This document shows, one piece after another, positions 8,700-16,847 of a DNA stretch of 56,012 nucleotides. The first letter of the stretch is position 1; each line of letters begins with the position of its first letter. Source of the stretch: Streptomyces regalis (GTDB lineage: Bacteria; Actinomycetota; Actinomycetes; Streptomycetales; Streptomycetaceae); contig NZ_LLZG01000394.1 in assembly GCF_001509475.1 (NCBI RefSeq), forward strand, positions 1 to 56,012. Direction: 5' to 3'. The position numbers and the translations under genes are program-made. The notes under the pieces were generated by a model that was not told where the DNA came from, did no database searches, and saw only the letters and a list, made by a program, of their open reading frames with translations.

Positions 8700-9185
8700 G
8701 GCATCGACCTGAAATGTCGTGGCACCCAACCGTGGAACACCCCCGCGTCCGTGGGGGTGCACCGTATGCGCTCGCCGAGTTGTGTCCCGAGGCCGACGCC
8801 GCCTACAACCTGCCTGCCGCTGTGCGCATGACCGGCGTCCTGGATCGCAGGGCTCTGGCCCTGGCCGCGGACGACCTGGTGGCGCGCCACCAAGCTCTGC
8901 GCACCACTCTGAGCAGCCCGCCTGGTGGAATCATCGCCGAGCTCGCGCCCGCTCAGAAGGCGTCCTGCGCTTCGTCGACCTCAGCGGAGGCGTCTCGCCG
9001 GAACAGTCGGCACTGCGCGCCGCAACGGACGAGGCTGCCGAGCCTTTCGCTCTCTCCCGGGCACCGCTGCTGCGCGCCACGCTGTACCGCCTCGGCCCCG
9101 AGGAACACCTACTGTCCCTCGTCGTCCACCACAGCGCGGGCGACGGCTGGTCCCTCAACCACTCGATCTTGCCCGATCGTCGTGG
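8700..9185 (+). pseudogene. NRPS condensation-domain fragment
   Basis: The first frame encodes LCPEADAAYNLPAAVRMTG and LALAADDLVARHQALRTTL, the usual N-terminal half of an NRPS condensation domain. Near 8950 the frame shifts and the second half follows with LRFVDLSGG and LLSLVVHHSAGDGWS. The latter is the HHxxxDG catalytic motif; both histidines and the DG are kept. The sequence stops at an IS481 relic. No adenylation or carrier domain is present, so this is a relic of a non-ribosomal peptide synthetase. Confidence 0.75.
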
Positions 9186-9765
9186 GTGAGCGGGGCTTGG
9201 TCGGCCGTGCGGTGATGCCGTTCTCCCGGCAGATCCGCTCGAACAGCTCCTCGGCCGGAACGGCTTGGTGTACTTGCCGGTGAACTGCTTTCCGTTGTCG
9301 GTCAGCTCTTCCGACGGCACTCCGTAGGCGGACATGGCCTCGGCGAAGGTGATGCACACCGCGCGGCCGGACGGCTCGGCGAACACAATGAACCGGGAGT
9401 GGTCGTCGATCCCGGTGACGAGCTTGCACTCGCGGCCGCTGGCCAGGAACACGCCGCCCGTGATGTCGAGTTGCACCAGGCCACGCTGTCCGAGCTCGTG
9501 GACGATGGGGCGGGGCGGGCACCCCACCGTGGATTAGGAGCGTCGCAGTTCGCAGAGCAGGGCCTCGACCTCGGCGGGCACCTGGTGTGGGGAGACATGG
9601 GGGCGGCGCGACTTGTCGACCAGAGCGTCCAGGCCACCGGCCTGGTACCGCCCGAGCCAGGTGTACACCGACTGCCGCGAGGCCCCGACTTGACGGGCCA
9701 CCCTGAGCGACCGGTGCCCCGTCCATCACTTTGAGGACCGCCGCACGGTACCGGTGCTCGGCCAT
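9180..9765 (-). pseudogene. IS481-family transposase remnant
   Basis: Minus-strand frames give MAEHRYRAAVLKVMDGAPVA at the start, then, after a frameshift, an HTH segment with VYTWLGRYQAGGLDALVDKS. Another frame gives the integrase core VQLDITGGVFLASG, VTGIDDHSRFIVFAE and GVPSEELTDNGKQFTGKY, which include the first two catalytic Asp positions. Further frameshifts and a missing C-terminus make it inactive. It truncates the NRPS fragment. Confidence 0.75.
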
Positions 9766-10049
9766 CCACCGCCGGTCGTCGACCGGTTCTGGGGGACTTC
9801 ACCCTCTGGGGAAACGAACTGGCCGTTGACGCACGGCCGCTATCCGGCCTTGGGCGCGAAGGAGTAGCGCACAGACCACGACACGTGGCAGCGGGCCAGC
9901 CAAGGCACAGAACTTCTGGTTCCAACACCTGCAACGTTTCAGGTACCCGCCCAACGGTTCCCCTGGAAACGTGATCGCCACATGTAAGGCCACCAACGTG
10001 AAGAGCTACACCTGCTGAATACGATGGAACTCTGGAGGAACTCGACCTC

Positions 10050-10136
10050 ATGTGCGGGTACCGTGCCGCGCGCGTCCGGGAATCGGGCCTGCCCCACCTG
10101 TTTGGCGTGATGCCTCCTGCGGAGGCGCTGCGATGA
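10050..10136 (+). CDS. 28-residue small ORF coupled to the ABC transporter gene
   Basis: ATG 10050 is preceded by GGAGG at 10034-10038 (spacing 11). The frame ends at TGA 10134-10136, which overlaps the ATG of the ATPase gene as ATGA. The peptide begins MCGYRAARVRESGLPHLFG. The coupling suggests either a leader peptide that sets translation of the transporter or a small product exported by it. No family is recognised. The alternative is that it is only the untranslated leader of the ATPase gene. Confidence 0.35.
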   Translation: MCGYRAARVRESGLPHLFGVMPPAEALR

Positions 10137-11092
10137 ACGCCATCGAAATCCGAGGACTGCGCCGTGACTTCCCTCTGCCGAATGGCGAGCGAGGAGCCCT
10201 CCGTACGGCTCTCGACGGGATCAATCTCACTGTCGGCGAGGGCGAGGTGCACGCACTGCTCGGCCCCAATGGCGCGGGCAAGACCACCCTCTGCAAGATC
10301 CTCGCCACCGTCCTGGTGCCGAGCGCGGGCACGGCCCGCATCCTCGGCCGCGATGTCGTCACCCGACTCGCCACCGTTCGCCCCCTGATCGGCTGTGTCT
10401 TCGGCGGCGACCGGGGGCTGTACGGCCGGCTTTCTGCCCGCCGCAACCTTCACTACTGGGGCGCCCTGTACGGTGTGCCCGGCCACGAGCTCCGAGCCCG
10501 GGCCGCCGAGTTGCTGGACCGTTTCGGGCTCACCGCACACGCTGACGAGCGGGTGGAGACCTTCTCTCGGGGCATGAAGCAGCGCCTGCACCTCGCCCGC
10601 GGGCTGATGCACGCCCCCAGGGTCCTGCTGCTCGACGAACCGACCACCGGCATGGACCCCGTCTCCGCACGGGACTTCCGCACGCTGATCGGTGAACTGC
10701 GCCGTGAGGGCCGGTCCATCCTGCTCACCACTCACGACATGGCTGAGGCAGAGACCGTCTGCGACCGCGCCACCCTCATTGACGACGGCCGTATCTTGCA
10801 CACCGCCACTCCAAGGGAGCTGGGCGCGCTGTTGTCCCGGCACGAGCGTATCGAGGCCACCGACGTCCCCGCCCAGCTCCTCGCCCAGATGGGCACGCGT
10901 TCCGGCGTCACCTCCGTGAACACCGGCCCTGACGGCATCACTCTGATCGAGGTCACGGACCAAGACGCGCTCACGCCGGTCCTGCGACTACTCGTCGACG
11001 CCGGTGTCACCAACTTGGCTACCACGCGGCCTGGTCTCGAAGAGGTCTACCTCCAGCTGATCGGCGACCGGGGCATGGATGTCGCCTCATGA
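10133..11092 (+). CDS. ABC transporter ATP-binding protein (export type)
   Basis: A 319-residue ATPase. ATG 10133 has GGAGG seven bases upstream. It carries Walker A GPNGAGKTT at 44-52, an ABC signature variant FSRGMKQRL, Walker B LLLDEPTTGMD and switch histidine TTHDM. The C-terminal part resembles the DrrA/NodI-type regulatory extension of ABC-2 exporters. Its stop overlaps the start of the first permease, and the two permeases follow with overlapping stops and starts. It should power the two membrane proteins. The adjacent tiny basic peptide gene and M16 peptidase suggest peptide export or self-protection. Confidence 0.9.
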   Translation: MNAIEIRGLRRDFPLPNGERGALRTALDGINLTVGEGEVHALLGPNGAGKTTLCKILATVLVPSAGTARILGRDVVTRLATVRPLIGCVFGGDRGLYGRLSARRNLHYWGALYGVPGHELRARAAELLDRFGLTAHADERVETFSRGMKQRLHLARGLMHAPRVLLLDEPTTGMDPVSARDFRTLIGELRREGRSILLTTHDMAEAETVCDRATLIDDGRILHTATPRELGALLSRHERIEATDVPAQLLAQMGTRSGVTSVNTGPDGITLIEVTDQDALTPVLRLLVDAGVTNLATTRPGLEEVYLQLIGDRGMDVAS

Positions 11093-11853
11093 GAGCCTTC
11101 CGCGCCGGCCTCAGCCTGCAAGCCGCCCTGCTGTGGCGCTCTCCCGGCAATCTCCACGTGTTGGCGACCGTGCCCCTGTACACGCTCATCCTGCTGGCCA
11201 TGACCGATGCTTCTCACCAGGCCGGCCTCGCCCCCAATGCGATCATCGCGCCGACGCTGATGGCACTCTGGACAATGGCCCTGTTCACCGCCGGAGACCT
11301 GATCGACCGCGACCGCCACGACGGCACCCTGGAACCCACGGTCGCTACCCCCGCACCGCTTGCTCAGGTCATAACCGGACGCATCTGCGCGGTGACTGCG
11401 GCCAGTCTCATCGCGTTCGCCGAAGCCTGGGTGGTCGGCCTCTGCTTCGGCGTCCATCTGAGCGTGCACCACCCACTCACCTTGGTCGTCGGCATCCTCA
11501 CGACGTCCCTCACCACCGCCTGTACGGCGGCGCTGATTGCCACGTTGCTGGTGCTTACGCGCGGCGGACGACCGTATCAGAACTCGCTGAGCTTCCCGTT
11601 CTACCTACTGTCCGGGATCGTCGTACCCATCGAAGTTCTGCCGCACTGGGTGCACCCGATCAGCCGGATCATCTATCTGTCATGGTCGGCCGATCTGCTC
11701 CGGTCCGCCTTCCGCCCCGAGGAGCCACGCCAACTGCCCATGCAGCTAATAGCTTTGGGGCTGCTCGCTGCGGCGGGACTCGCCTGCGCCTCTGTGCTCA
11801 TGCGCCGCGTTCTCGACCGGGTACGGATTCTCGGCACCCTGGGGCACGCATGA
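11089..11853 (+). CDS. ABC-2 type permease 1
   Basis: A 254-residue membrane protein starting at ATG 11089, overlapping the end of the ATPase gene by four bases. It has about six hydrophobic segments, for example the stretches around VLATVPLYTLILLAM, LTLVVGILTTSLTTACTAAL and LLAAAGLACASVLM. A FYLLSGIVVPIEVLP motif is typical of ABC-2 exporters of the DrrB/YadH kind. Its own stop overlaps the ATG of the second permease. The two permeases probably form a heterodimer with two ATPase copies. The substrate is not visible from sequence. Confidence 0.85.
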   Translation: MRAFRAGLSLQAALLWRSPGNLHVLATVPLYTLILLAMTDASHQAGLAPNAIIAPTLMALWTMALFTAGDLIDRDRHDGTLEPTVATPAPLAQVITGRICAVTAASLIAFAEAWVVGLCFGVHLSVHHPLTLVVGILTTSLTTACTAALIATLLVLTRGGRPYQNSLSFPFYLLSGIVVPIEVLPHWVHPISRIIYLSWSADLLRSAFRPEEPRQLPMQLIALGLLAAAGLACASVLMRRVLDRVRILGTLGHA

Positions 11854-12659
11854 ACCCACGCTTGCCCTCCAAGGCACTCACCGTCCTCCGGCACGGCAGC
11901 GCCATCGCCGTGGCCGACCTCGCCGCTGTCTACACCTGGAAGACCTGGCTGTTCGGCTGGCTCGTCCGGATGCTCAGCCAGGTCGTGTTCTTCACCCTCG
12001 TCGGACGCCTCACCGACGCCGGGCACAACGAACAGTTCCTCGTCATCGGTAACGCGCTCATGGTCTGCGCCATCGAAGCCACGATGGTCGTGGCCTCCAG
12101 CGCCTGGGAACGATCGCTCGGCACTATGCCCCTGCTCGTCGCCGCACCCACACACCTCGCCTGGACCTTCATTGTGCGCAGCCTCCAGTGGGTGATCAGC
12201 GGCACGGTGTCCTCGCTCGTCGCGTTGTTCACTCTCGGGCCTGCCTTCGGCCTGCGTTGGACCCTGAACAGCGCTGCGGCGGCAGTGTTGCTAGTGCTTC
12301 TCACTGCGCTCGGCACCTACTGCTTCGGGCTCGCCCTCGCCGCGCTCGTCGCCGACCAGCCCGCCCTGCGCAACATCGTCTCCAATGTGGCCTACCTCGG
12401 CATGATGGCCCTCTGCGGAGTGCAGGTCCCTGTCCACTACTGGCCCCAACCACTCCAACTCCTGGCCCAGTTCCTTCCGTTGACCCACGAACTCGAAGCA
12501 CTGCGCGGAGTGCTCCAAGGTGCTCCGGTCCTGCGAATACTCGGCCGGGCTGTGCTCGGCGTGATCACGGGCGTTGGCTGGCTGGCCGTGGCGGTAGTCG
12601 TCTTCGGGTGGGCCGCGCGGCGTGGGCGGCGCACAGGAGCGATCGAGTTCGGCACCTGA
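11850..12659 (+). CDS. ABC-2 type permease 2
   Basis: A 269-residue integral membrane protein starting at ATG 11850 (ATGA overlap with permease 1). Hydrophobic segments alternate with short loops. An amphipathic region near WKTWLFGWLVRMLSQ begins the membrane domain. A QFLPLTHELEALRGVLQG segment near the C-terminus matches the conserved end of ABC-2 membrane proteins. It is the last gene of the transporter operon and is followed by a strong hairpin at 12687-12723. It pairs with permease 1. Confidence 0.85.
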   Translation: MNPRLPSKALTVLRHGSAIAVADLAAVYTWKTWLFGWLVRMLSQVVFFTLVGRLTDAGHNEQFLVIGNALMVCAIEATMVVASSAWERSLGTMPLLVAAPTHLAWTFIVRSLQWVISGTVSSLVALFTLGPAFGLRWTLNSAAAAVLLVLLTALGTYCFGLALAALVADQPALRNIVSNVAYLGMMALCGVQVPVHYWPQPLQLLAQFLPLTHELEALRGVLQGAPVLRILGRAVLGVITGVGWLAVAVVVFGWAARRGRRTGAIEFGT

Positions 12660-12686
12660 CGCTACACCGCTTCATTCCCTGAACTG

Positions 12687-12723
12687 CCGGTATCACGTCG
12701 TGTTCGACACGACGCAGTACCGG
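12687..12723 (+). terminator. hairpin between transporter operon and peptide gene
   Basis: CCGGTA (12687-12692) pairs with TACCGG (12718-12723), and inside it CGTCGTG (12696-12702) pairs with CACGACG (12708-12714) around a TTCGA loop. No T-tract follows. It may terminate the transporter message or protect the 5' end of the peptide message. A second inverted repeat, GGCCGAC with GTCGGCC, lies between it and the peptide gene. Confidence 0.6.
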
Positions 12724-12795
12724 TGGCCGACGCGGAGACGTTCGACCGGTCGGCCATGTCCCTCGGCTCCGAGCTGTGAAAGGAGGTGAACCACC

Positions 12796-12864
12796 ATGGA
12801 GCGCAACCACATCGCCACTCTTCGTCCTCGCCTGGACAAGATCAAGGTGAAGCCGGTCAAGTAA
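12796..12864 (+). CDS. 22-residue lysine-rich peptide, probable RiPP-type precursor
   Basis: ATG 12796 to TAA 12862-12864. It is preceded by AAAGGAGGTGA at 12779-12789, a near-complete complement of the 16S rRNA tail, with six bases of spacing. This is the best ribosome-binding site I see in the window and implies high expression. The product begins MERNHIATLRPRL and ends in the alternating basic tail KIKVKPVK. It has no cysteine, serine or aromatic residue, so lanthionine and azole chemistry are unlikely. It sits between an ABC exporter operon and an M16 peptidase gene and is bracketed by hairpins. I infer that it is a precursor or signal peptide, cut by the peptidase and exported. The mature form is unknown. 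Confidence 0.7.
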   Translation: MERNHIATLRPRLDKIKVKPVK

Positions 12865-12871
12865 TGACCCC

Positions 12872-12906
12872 GCTGCCGGGGAGCCATGCTCTTGCTTCCC
12901 GGCAGC
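12872..12906 (+). terminator. attenuator-like hairpin after the peptide gene
   Basis: GCTGCCGGG (12872-12880) and CCCGGCAGC (12898-12906) form a perfect 9-bp stem with a 17-base loop, starting seven bases after the peptide stop, followed by GTTTCG. A hairpin between precursor and processing genes is typical of peptide clusters. It stabilises the abundant precursor message and lets only part of transcription continue into the downstream enzymes. Confidence 0.65.
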
Positions 12907-12989
12907 GTTTCGCTTCGCTGAGCGCGTAGGGGCACAGTCCTGCGCCCCTTGTCGGGGTGCTCTCCTGAAATGAAGGTGTGTTGCTCACG

Positions 12990-14198
12990 ATGTGTAGTGA
13001 TCTGCCAGTTGTGGTGATCGGTGAGAGTGACGGGCGCTGGCGCACCAGCACGTTGAGTCTGGCCGTTGACTTTGGATCGCGTGACGATCCGAGCGGACAA
13101 GGCGGGGTCGCGCATCTTCTGGAACATCTGCTGATGTCGGCTCCGTTGGATGGCGGGCGTTCACTCAGTGAGCATGTCGAGCGGCTGGGCGGGCAGGCCA
13201 ATGCCATCACCGGGCTCGACTGGATGATCTTTCAGGTACAGGTGTTGAACGCGCATGTACTCGAAGTCGTCGGCTTGTTGACCCAGGCCGTCCGGGATCC
13301 ACAGCTTGACGAGCGCGTGTTCGACACCGAAAGGCAAGCTGTCCTGCAGGAGTTGGCCGCTGCTGCCGCGGATCCCAGTGACACTGTGCAGGATGCCTTC
13401 CTGGCGGCTGTCTTCTCGGGGCATCCGCTCGGTCGCCCGGTCGGTGGAACCGTCGAAAACATCCGTGACCTCAGGTTGCCCGATGTGCTCGCCGTACACC
13501 GCGAAGTGCTACTCCGCCGCCGTATGGCCCTGGTGTGCACGGGGGGCACCGCGCCGACCGAAGTGGCAAAGCACGTCGTCGGGACCACATGGGCATCAGT
13601 GGGAGCATCGAGGACGGAGACCCTGGACGAGCCTGCAACGGGGCTATGGCGGCCCCAGGAGGGTGGCTCCGATGGATTCTCGTGGTTCGCAACCGGCAGC
13701 CGGGCGCCGTCGATGAGTGATCCTCGGCGTCACGCCTACACCATTCTCGCCCATCTCCTCGGTCCCTCCCCGTCGTCCCTGCTCTACCGCAGGCTGCGCG
13801 GGCGGGAGGGGCTCGTCTACGCCTTCTACACGGGGGCACGCAGTTACACCGAGGCCGGAGTATGGAAGATCCTGGCCGGGGTCGAGGACCGCAATCTGGC
13901 GCGTGCCCAGGAAATCGTGCGGGAACTACTCCTGGAAATCGCCCAGCACGGTCCGGATCCGGAGGACCTTGCCGTGGCTCAGCAGCAGGCGGTCATGGAA
14001 TTGGTGATTGATGCCGAGAGGCCCTGGGACCACGCCTTGACGCTGCGCCGGGAGACCGAGCTGGGGACCCGGCCCTGGAGTGTGGAGGACGGGATCCTCT
14101 CCCTGAAGCGGGTGACCGCTGAGGAGGTCCGGCTGGCCGCCACCACAATCGCCGAGCATCAGATCACCGTCGTACGACCTGAACCGGAACAGGCATGA
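12990..14198 (+). CDS. M16-family zinc metallopeptidase
   Basis: A 402-residue soluble M16B-like peptidase. The inverted zinc motif HLLEH gives ligands H42 and H46 with catalytic E45. E121, 75 residues on, fits the third ligand. The C-terminal half has the LLYRRLRGREGLVYAFYTG segment typical of the inactive-lobe Arg/Tyr pair. The start is ambiguous: ATG 12990 is used, and GTG 12978 is in frame. Relatives such as PqqF/G-type proteins process small peptides, which suits its place directly after a 22-residue peptide gene. It overlaps the next gene by ATGA at 14195. A housekeeping role is less likely, given the context. Confidence 0.88.
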   Translation: MCSDLPVVVIGESDGRWRTSTLSLAVDFGSRDDPSGQGGVAHLLEHLLMSAPLDGGRSLSEHVERLGGQANAITGLDWMIFQVQVLNAHVLEVVGLLTQAVRDPQLDERVFDTERQAVLQELAAAAADPSDTVQDAFLAAVFSGHPLGRPVGGTVENIRDLRLPDVLAVHREVLLRRRMALVCTGGTAPTEVAKHVVGTTWASVGASRTETLDEPATGLWRPQEGGSDGFSWFATGSRAPSMSDPRRHAYTILAHLLGPSPSSLLYRRLRGREGLVYAFYTGARSYTEAGVWKILAGVEDRNLARAQEIVRELLLEIAQHGPDPEDLAVAQQQAVMELVIDAERPWDHALTLRRETELGTRPWSVEDGILSLKRVTAEEVRLAATTIAEHQITVVRPEPEQA

Positions 14199-15004
14199 GT
14201 ACCCAGCACGTCGACCCTGGATACCTCGCCGCCTGTCGTGACGCCGACATGTTGGTACGCATCGGTGAGGTGGAGTGCGTCCTAGGCAGGACAGAGGACG
14301 CACTCATCGGGCGGGACTTCTGCCTTATCGAGTACGCCGATCCGGCTCCCGTCTCACAGGAGGCGGCCGACGCGCTGCGCGCGTACGCCTTCTTGACCTA
14401 TCCAGGCGTCCACGGCGTACTGCTGCGCACCGGCCCCAACGCTCGGCTGGGGCCGCCCTGGGCCGAGCACCTCACGTACGTGCGCCACCATGGCGCACTC
14501 GGTGGCATCAGCGAGAACAACTCGGAGGGTGTCGTCGTGGTGCCGGCGGGACCAGAACACAGTGAACAGGTCCGTGGCTGGATCACCGACGCCTTTGCGG
14601 CTGGAGCAGCCGAGCAGGGCGTCTCCGTGCAGCGCGAGGACGCCCAGGCGCAGGCCGACGAGGTGCTGGCCGTTTCCGGTCGGCTCACGCTGGTCGCGAC
14701 CGTTGAACACGGCGTGCCTGCCGGGCACGTGACACTCCGCCCCTTCACCGATGAGGTCACCGGCACCGAGTACCTCGAACTCTTCGACGTTCTGGTCCCC
14801 GTCCCCTTCAAGACGCGGACCCTCACGGGGCTCCTGACCGATGCCGCGCTCGCGCAGGGCGCGCGGGCTGGGCTTCCCCTGCTCGGCAATGTCGTGCACC
14901 GAACGGGGGTGTCTGGCCCGGACCACGGCGCTCACGTCGTCGCCTCTCTGCACAGGCGAGGCTGGCGCACCGACCACGTCTACTGGCACGCCCCCAACCG
15001 ATGA
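14195..15004 (+). CDS. GNAT-like acyltransferase
   Basis: A 269-residue protein coupled to the peptidase gene (ATGA overlap at 14195). The second half has the layout of a GNAT fold. A strand and turn at LTLVATVEHGVPAGHVTLRP are followed by TEYLELFDVLVPVPFKTRTL, then a helix LLTDAALAQGARAGLPLLGNVVH and a terminal VVASLHRRGWRTDHVYW. The N-terminal 120 residues are unassigned. A possible role is N-acetylation of a lysine or the N-terminus of the peptide encoded at 12796, or of an intermediate. The coenzyme-A loop is not a textbook match, so the family assignment is moderate. Confidence 0.6.
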   Translation: MSTQHVDPGYLAACRDADMLVRIGEVECVLGRTEDALIGRDFCLIEYADPAPVSQEAADALRAYAFLTYPGVHGVLLRTGPNARLGPPWAEHLTYVRHHGALGGISENNSEGVVVVPAGPEHSEQVRGWITDAFAAGAAEQGVSVQREDAQAQADEVLAVSGRLTLVATVEHGVPAGHVTLRPFTDEVTGTEYLELFDVLVPVPFKTRTLTGLLTDAALAQGARAGLPLLGNVVHRTGVSGPDHGAHVVASLHRRGWRTDHVYWHAPNR

Positions 15005-16110
15005 ATCAGGACACCGACTTGACTACGCCTCCGGTCAACCTTGCCTTCTTCCGGCAGATGCTGGACCTCGACGACGACGCACCACCCCACGACGTGGTGA
15101 CGGTCGCCGGACGAACCTCGCATGCTCTGCGGTCACTCGTGATGACAGCGGCCGCACGGGAGGGTGTGGTCGGCACCGGATCCACGGACGAGCTGCAGCG
15201 GCTCGCAAAGCGGCTCGCGTTCTACGCCCGAGTCCAACAAACGGCCGAGCAGCTGGGAGCGCAGCCGATCAAGGGGTTCACGCTCGCCGCCTGGTATCCC
15301 GACGACCTTCCCCGGCCGATGAGCGACCTCGACCTGGTGGTCCCGGACCCGGCCTGCCTATGGCGGGTCGTCAGCGCACTCGCCGTTGAATACGGTCCAC
15401 AGGAGATGGACGTGACGATGCTCGGGTACGAAGCACAGCACTTCGTGGTGAACCTGAGCTGGCCTGGCGCGGATCCTCTGCTGGACCGCGAGACCCACGT
15501 GGAGATCACCACCTGCGCGCTCACTGGTGACCAGGGCGCGGTCCCGCTCCGGCCTTGTCTACCGGACGACCCTGTTGCCGCCGGTCTCCTCGCCGTCGCC
15601 GAGGAACGGTTCCAACGGCCTTTCAACGCCAAGGACGTCGTTGACGTGATGATGACGCTGAGACCGGGTTGCGACGTCGACGTACATCAACTCGCCAGTC
15701 TTGCCGACGAGTTCCATCTGGCGCCCGAGCTGCTGGAACTGCTGCGGCTATGGGCGAATGTGGATGAGACGAGCGCTAGCCACTTCCACATGCTCCTCAT
15801 GGCCCTCGATCTGGCGGCTGCGCGGGAGGCGCGGCGGCGTGCGGAGTGGCTGGGGGAGGACGACGGACCGGCCGGGCCGAGCGATCCGCGCACGCTGCGC
15901 TATGGCATGAGGCTTACCTCGGTGGCCTGTGGCCCGCGTCCGGGGCGTGCCCCGGACGCGGCCGCGCAGTGCGACTTTGAGGGCGGCACTCTGCTTCTGA
16001 CCCCGGTCGCCGACTTCCTGCTGGTGACGGGAGAGCTGGTCGATCCGGAGCTGTACAGCGCGGCGCTCACCGCCCTCGCGGACCTCAGACCAGGACACCG
16101 AGGCCACTGA
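15001..16110 (+). CDS. nucleotidyltransferase-like protein (NTP_transf_5 type)
   Basis: A 369-residue protein with an ATGA overlap with the preceding gene. The diagnostic segment is PIKGFTLAAWYPDDLPRP followed by MSDLDLVV (D109 and D111 as DxD), preceded by a KG at 91-92. This matches the uncharacterised nucleotidyltransferase family that, from memory, turns up in some lasso-peptide and other RiPP clusters. A later ETHVEITT stretch could supply the third acidic residue. It is the last gene of the coupled peptidase-acetyltransferase-nucleotidyltransferase operon. The target, peptide or small molecule, cannot be seen from sequence. Confidence 0.7.
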   Translation: MNQDTDLTTPPVNLAFFRQMLDLDDDAPPHDVVTVAGRTSHALRSLVMTAAAREGVVGTGSTDELQRLAKRLAFYARVQQTAEQLGAQPIKGFTLAAWYPDDLPRPMSDLDLVVPDPACLWRVVSALAVEYGPQEMDVTMLGYEAQHFVVNLSWPGADPLLDRETHVEITTCALTGDQGAVPLRPCLPDDPVAAGLLAVAEERFQRPFNAKDVVDVMMTLRPGCDVDVHQLASLADEFHLAPELLELLRLWANVDETSASHFHMLLMALDLAAAREARRRAEWLGEDDGPAGPSDPRTLRYGMRLTSVACGPRPGRAPDAAAQCDFEGGTLLLTPVADFLLVTGELVDPELYSAALTALADLRPGHRGH

Positions 16111-16186
16111 ACAGTGTCAATCCCCGACGTCGTGGCAGCGTCCGCCGCCCTCATACTCCGTTCCCTCGCCATCGCAGTGAGGTCCA

Positions 16187-16783
16187 GTGAACTCCCGAAA
16201 GCTCCCCGCGCCTTCCGACAGCCGTACGGCCGTCGTGCGCCCCATCCATCAGATGCAGCCCGCCACCGCACCGGATGCCGGCCGGTTCGCCTGGTTGTCG
16301 CCGACCATGGTGTGGCCCCTGGCCTCCCGTCAACTGCCCAAGCCCGCTGCTCGTCCGCAGGGCGGCGGCACGCAGCGCAACGACGAAGAGGCCATATTCG
16401 CCGCGATCGTGTACGTGCTGGTCAGCAGAGTGCCTTGGCGGGCATTGCCGAAGTCGTTCCCGGTGTCATGGCAGAACACGCACCGTCGTTTCACGCAGTG
16501 GAGCGAGGCCGGGCTGTGGGAGCGCCTGCGCGACGCCGCGCACGCGCAGTGGGTTCCGGAGCAGATGCGCCAGTGGGCTGTCAGGCTGGCGGCGCTGGCG
16601 GACGAGCGCTTGGACCGGAGTGCTCCGGAGCCTTTGCCCGCCCGGCGGGCCGAGGAACGGGGCGGATCCCTGAAGCCCGAAATCAGGGTCCACCGCCGTG
16701 GAGAGTTCACCGCGCGGCTCTTCGGCTCCTCCCTCGAGGAACCCGCGCGTCCGACCCAACTGACGGAGTTGTGCGGAGCCTGA
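16187..16783 (+). CDS. solitary IS5-type transposase N-terminal (DUF4096-like) protein
   Basis: GTG 16187 opens a 198-residue frame. Residues about 36-115 match the helix-turn-helix domain that begins IS5-type transposases: LSPTMVWPLASRQLP, RNDEEAIFAAIVYVLVSRVP, WRALPKSFPVSWQNTHRRFT and QWSEAGLWERLR. The rest is not catalytic: a helical stretch RQWAVRLAALADERL and a tail rich in Arg/Glu/Pro. No DDE residues follow. It may be a truncated remnant or a domesticated DNA-binding protein. No terminal repeats were found around it. Confidence 0.5.
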   Translation: MNSRKLPAPSDSRTAVVRPIHQMQPATAPDAGRFAWLSPTMVWPLASRQLPKPAARPQGGGTQRNDEEAIFAAIVYVLVSRVPWRALPKSFPVSWQNTHRRFTQWSEAGLWERLRDAAHAQWVPEQMRQWAVRLAALADERLDRSAPEPLPARRAEERGGSLKPEIRVHRRGEFTARLFGSSLEEPARPTQLTELCGA

Positions 16784-16847
16784 GCGGAAAGTGCCGCTCA
16801 CTCCGCCAGACGAGACAAAAACTGGGGATTCTTGACCCGGTCGGTAC

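Noticed and set aside
9885..10017. A plus-strand frame ending in CKATNVKSYTC that looks like a cysteine-bearing peptide tail
   Set aside because: No start codon with a ribosome-binding site and no conserved context were found. It could be chance in the gap between an IS relic and the exporter.
12970..13017. A 15-codon Cys-rich frame (MKVCCSRC...) just before the M16 peptidase gene
   Set aside because: It lies across the peptidase start in another frame, lacks a ribosome-binding site and looks like a by-product of the region.
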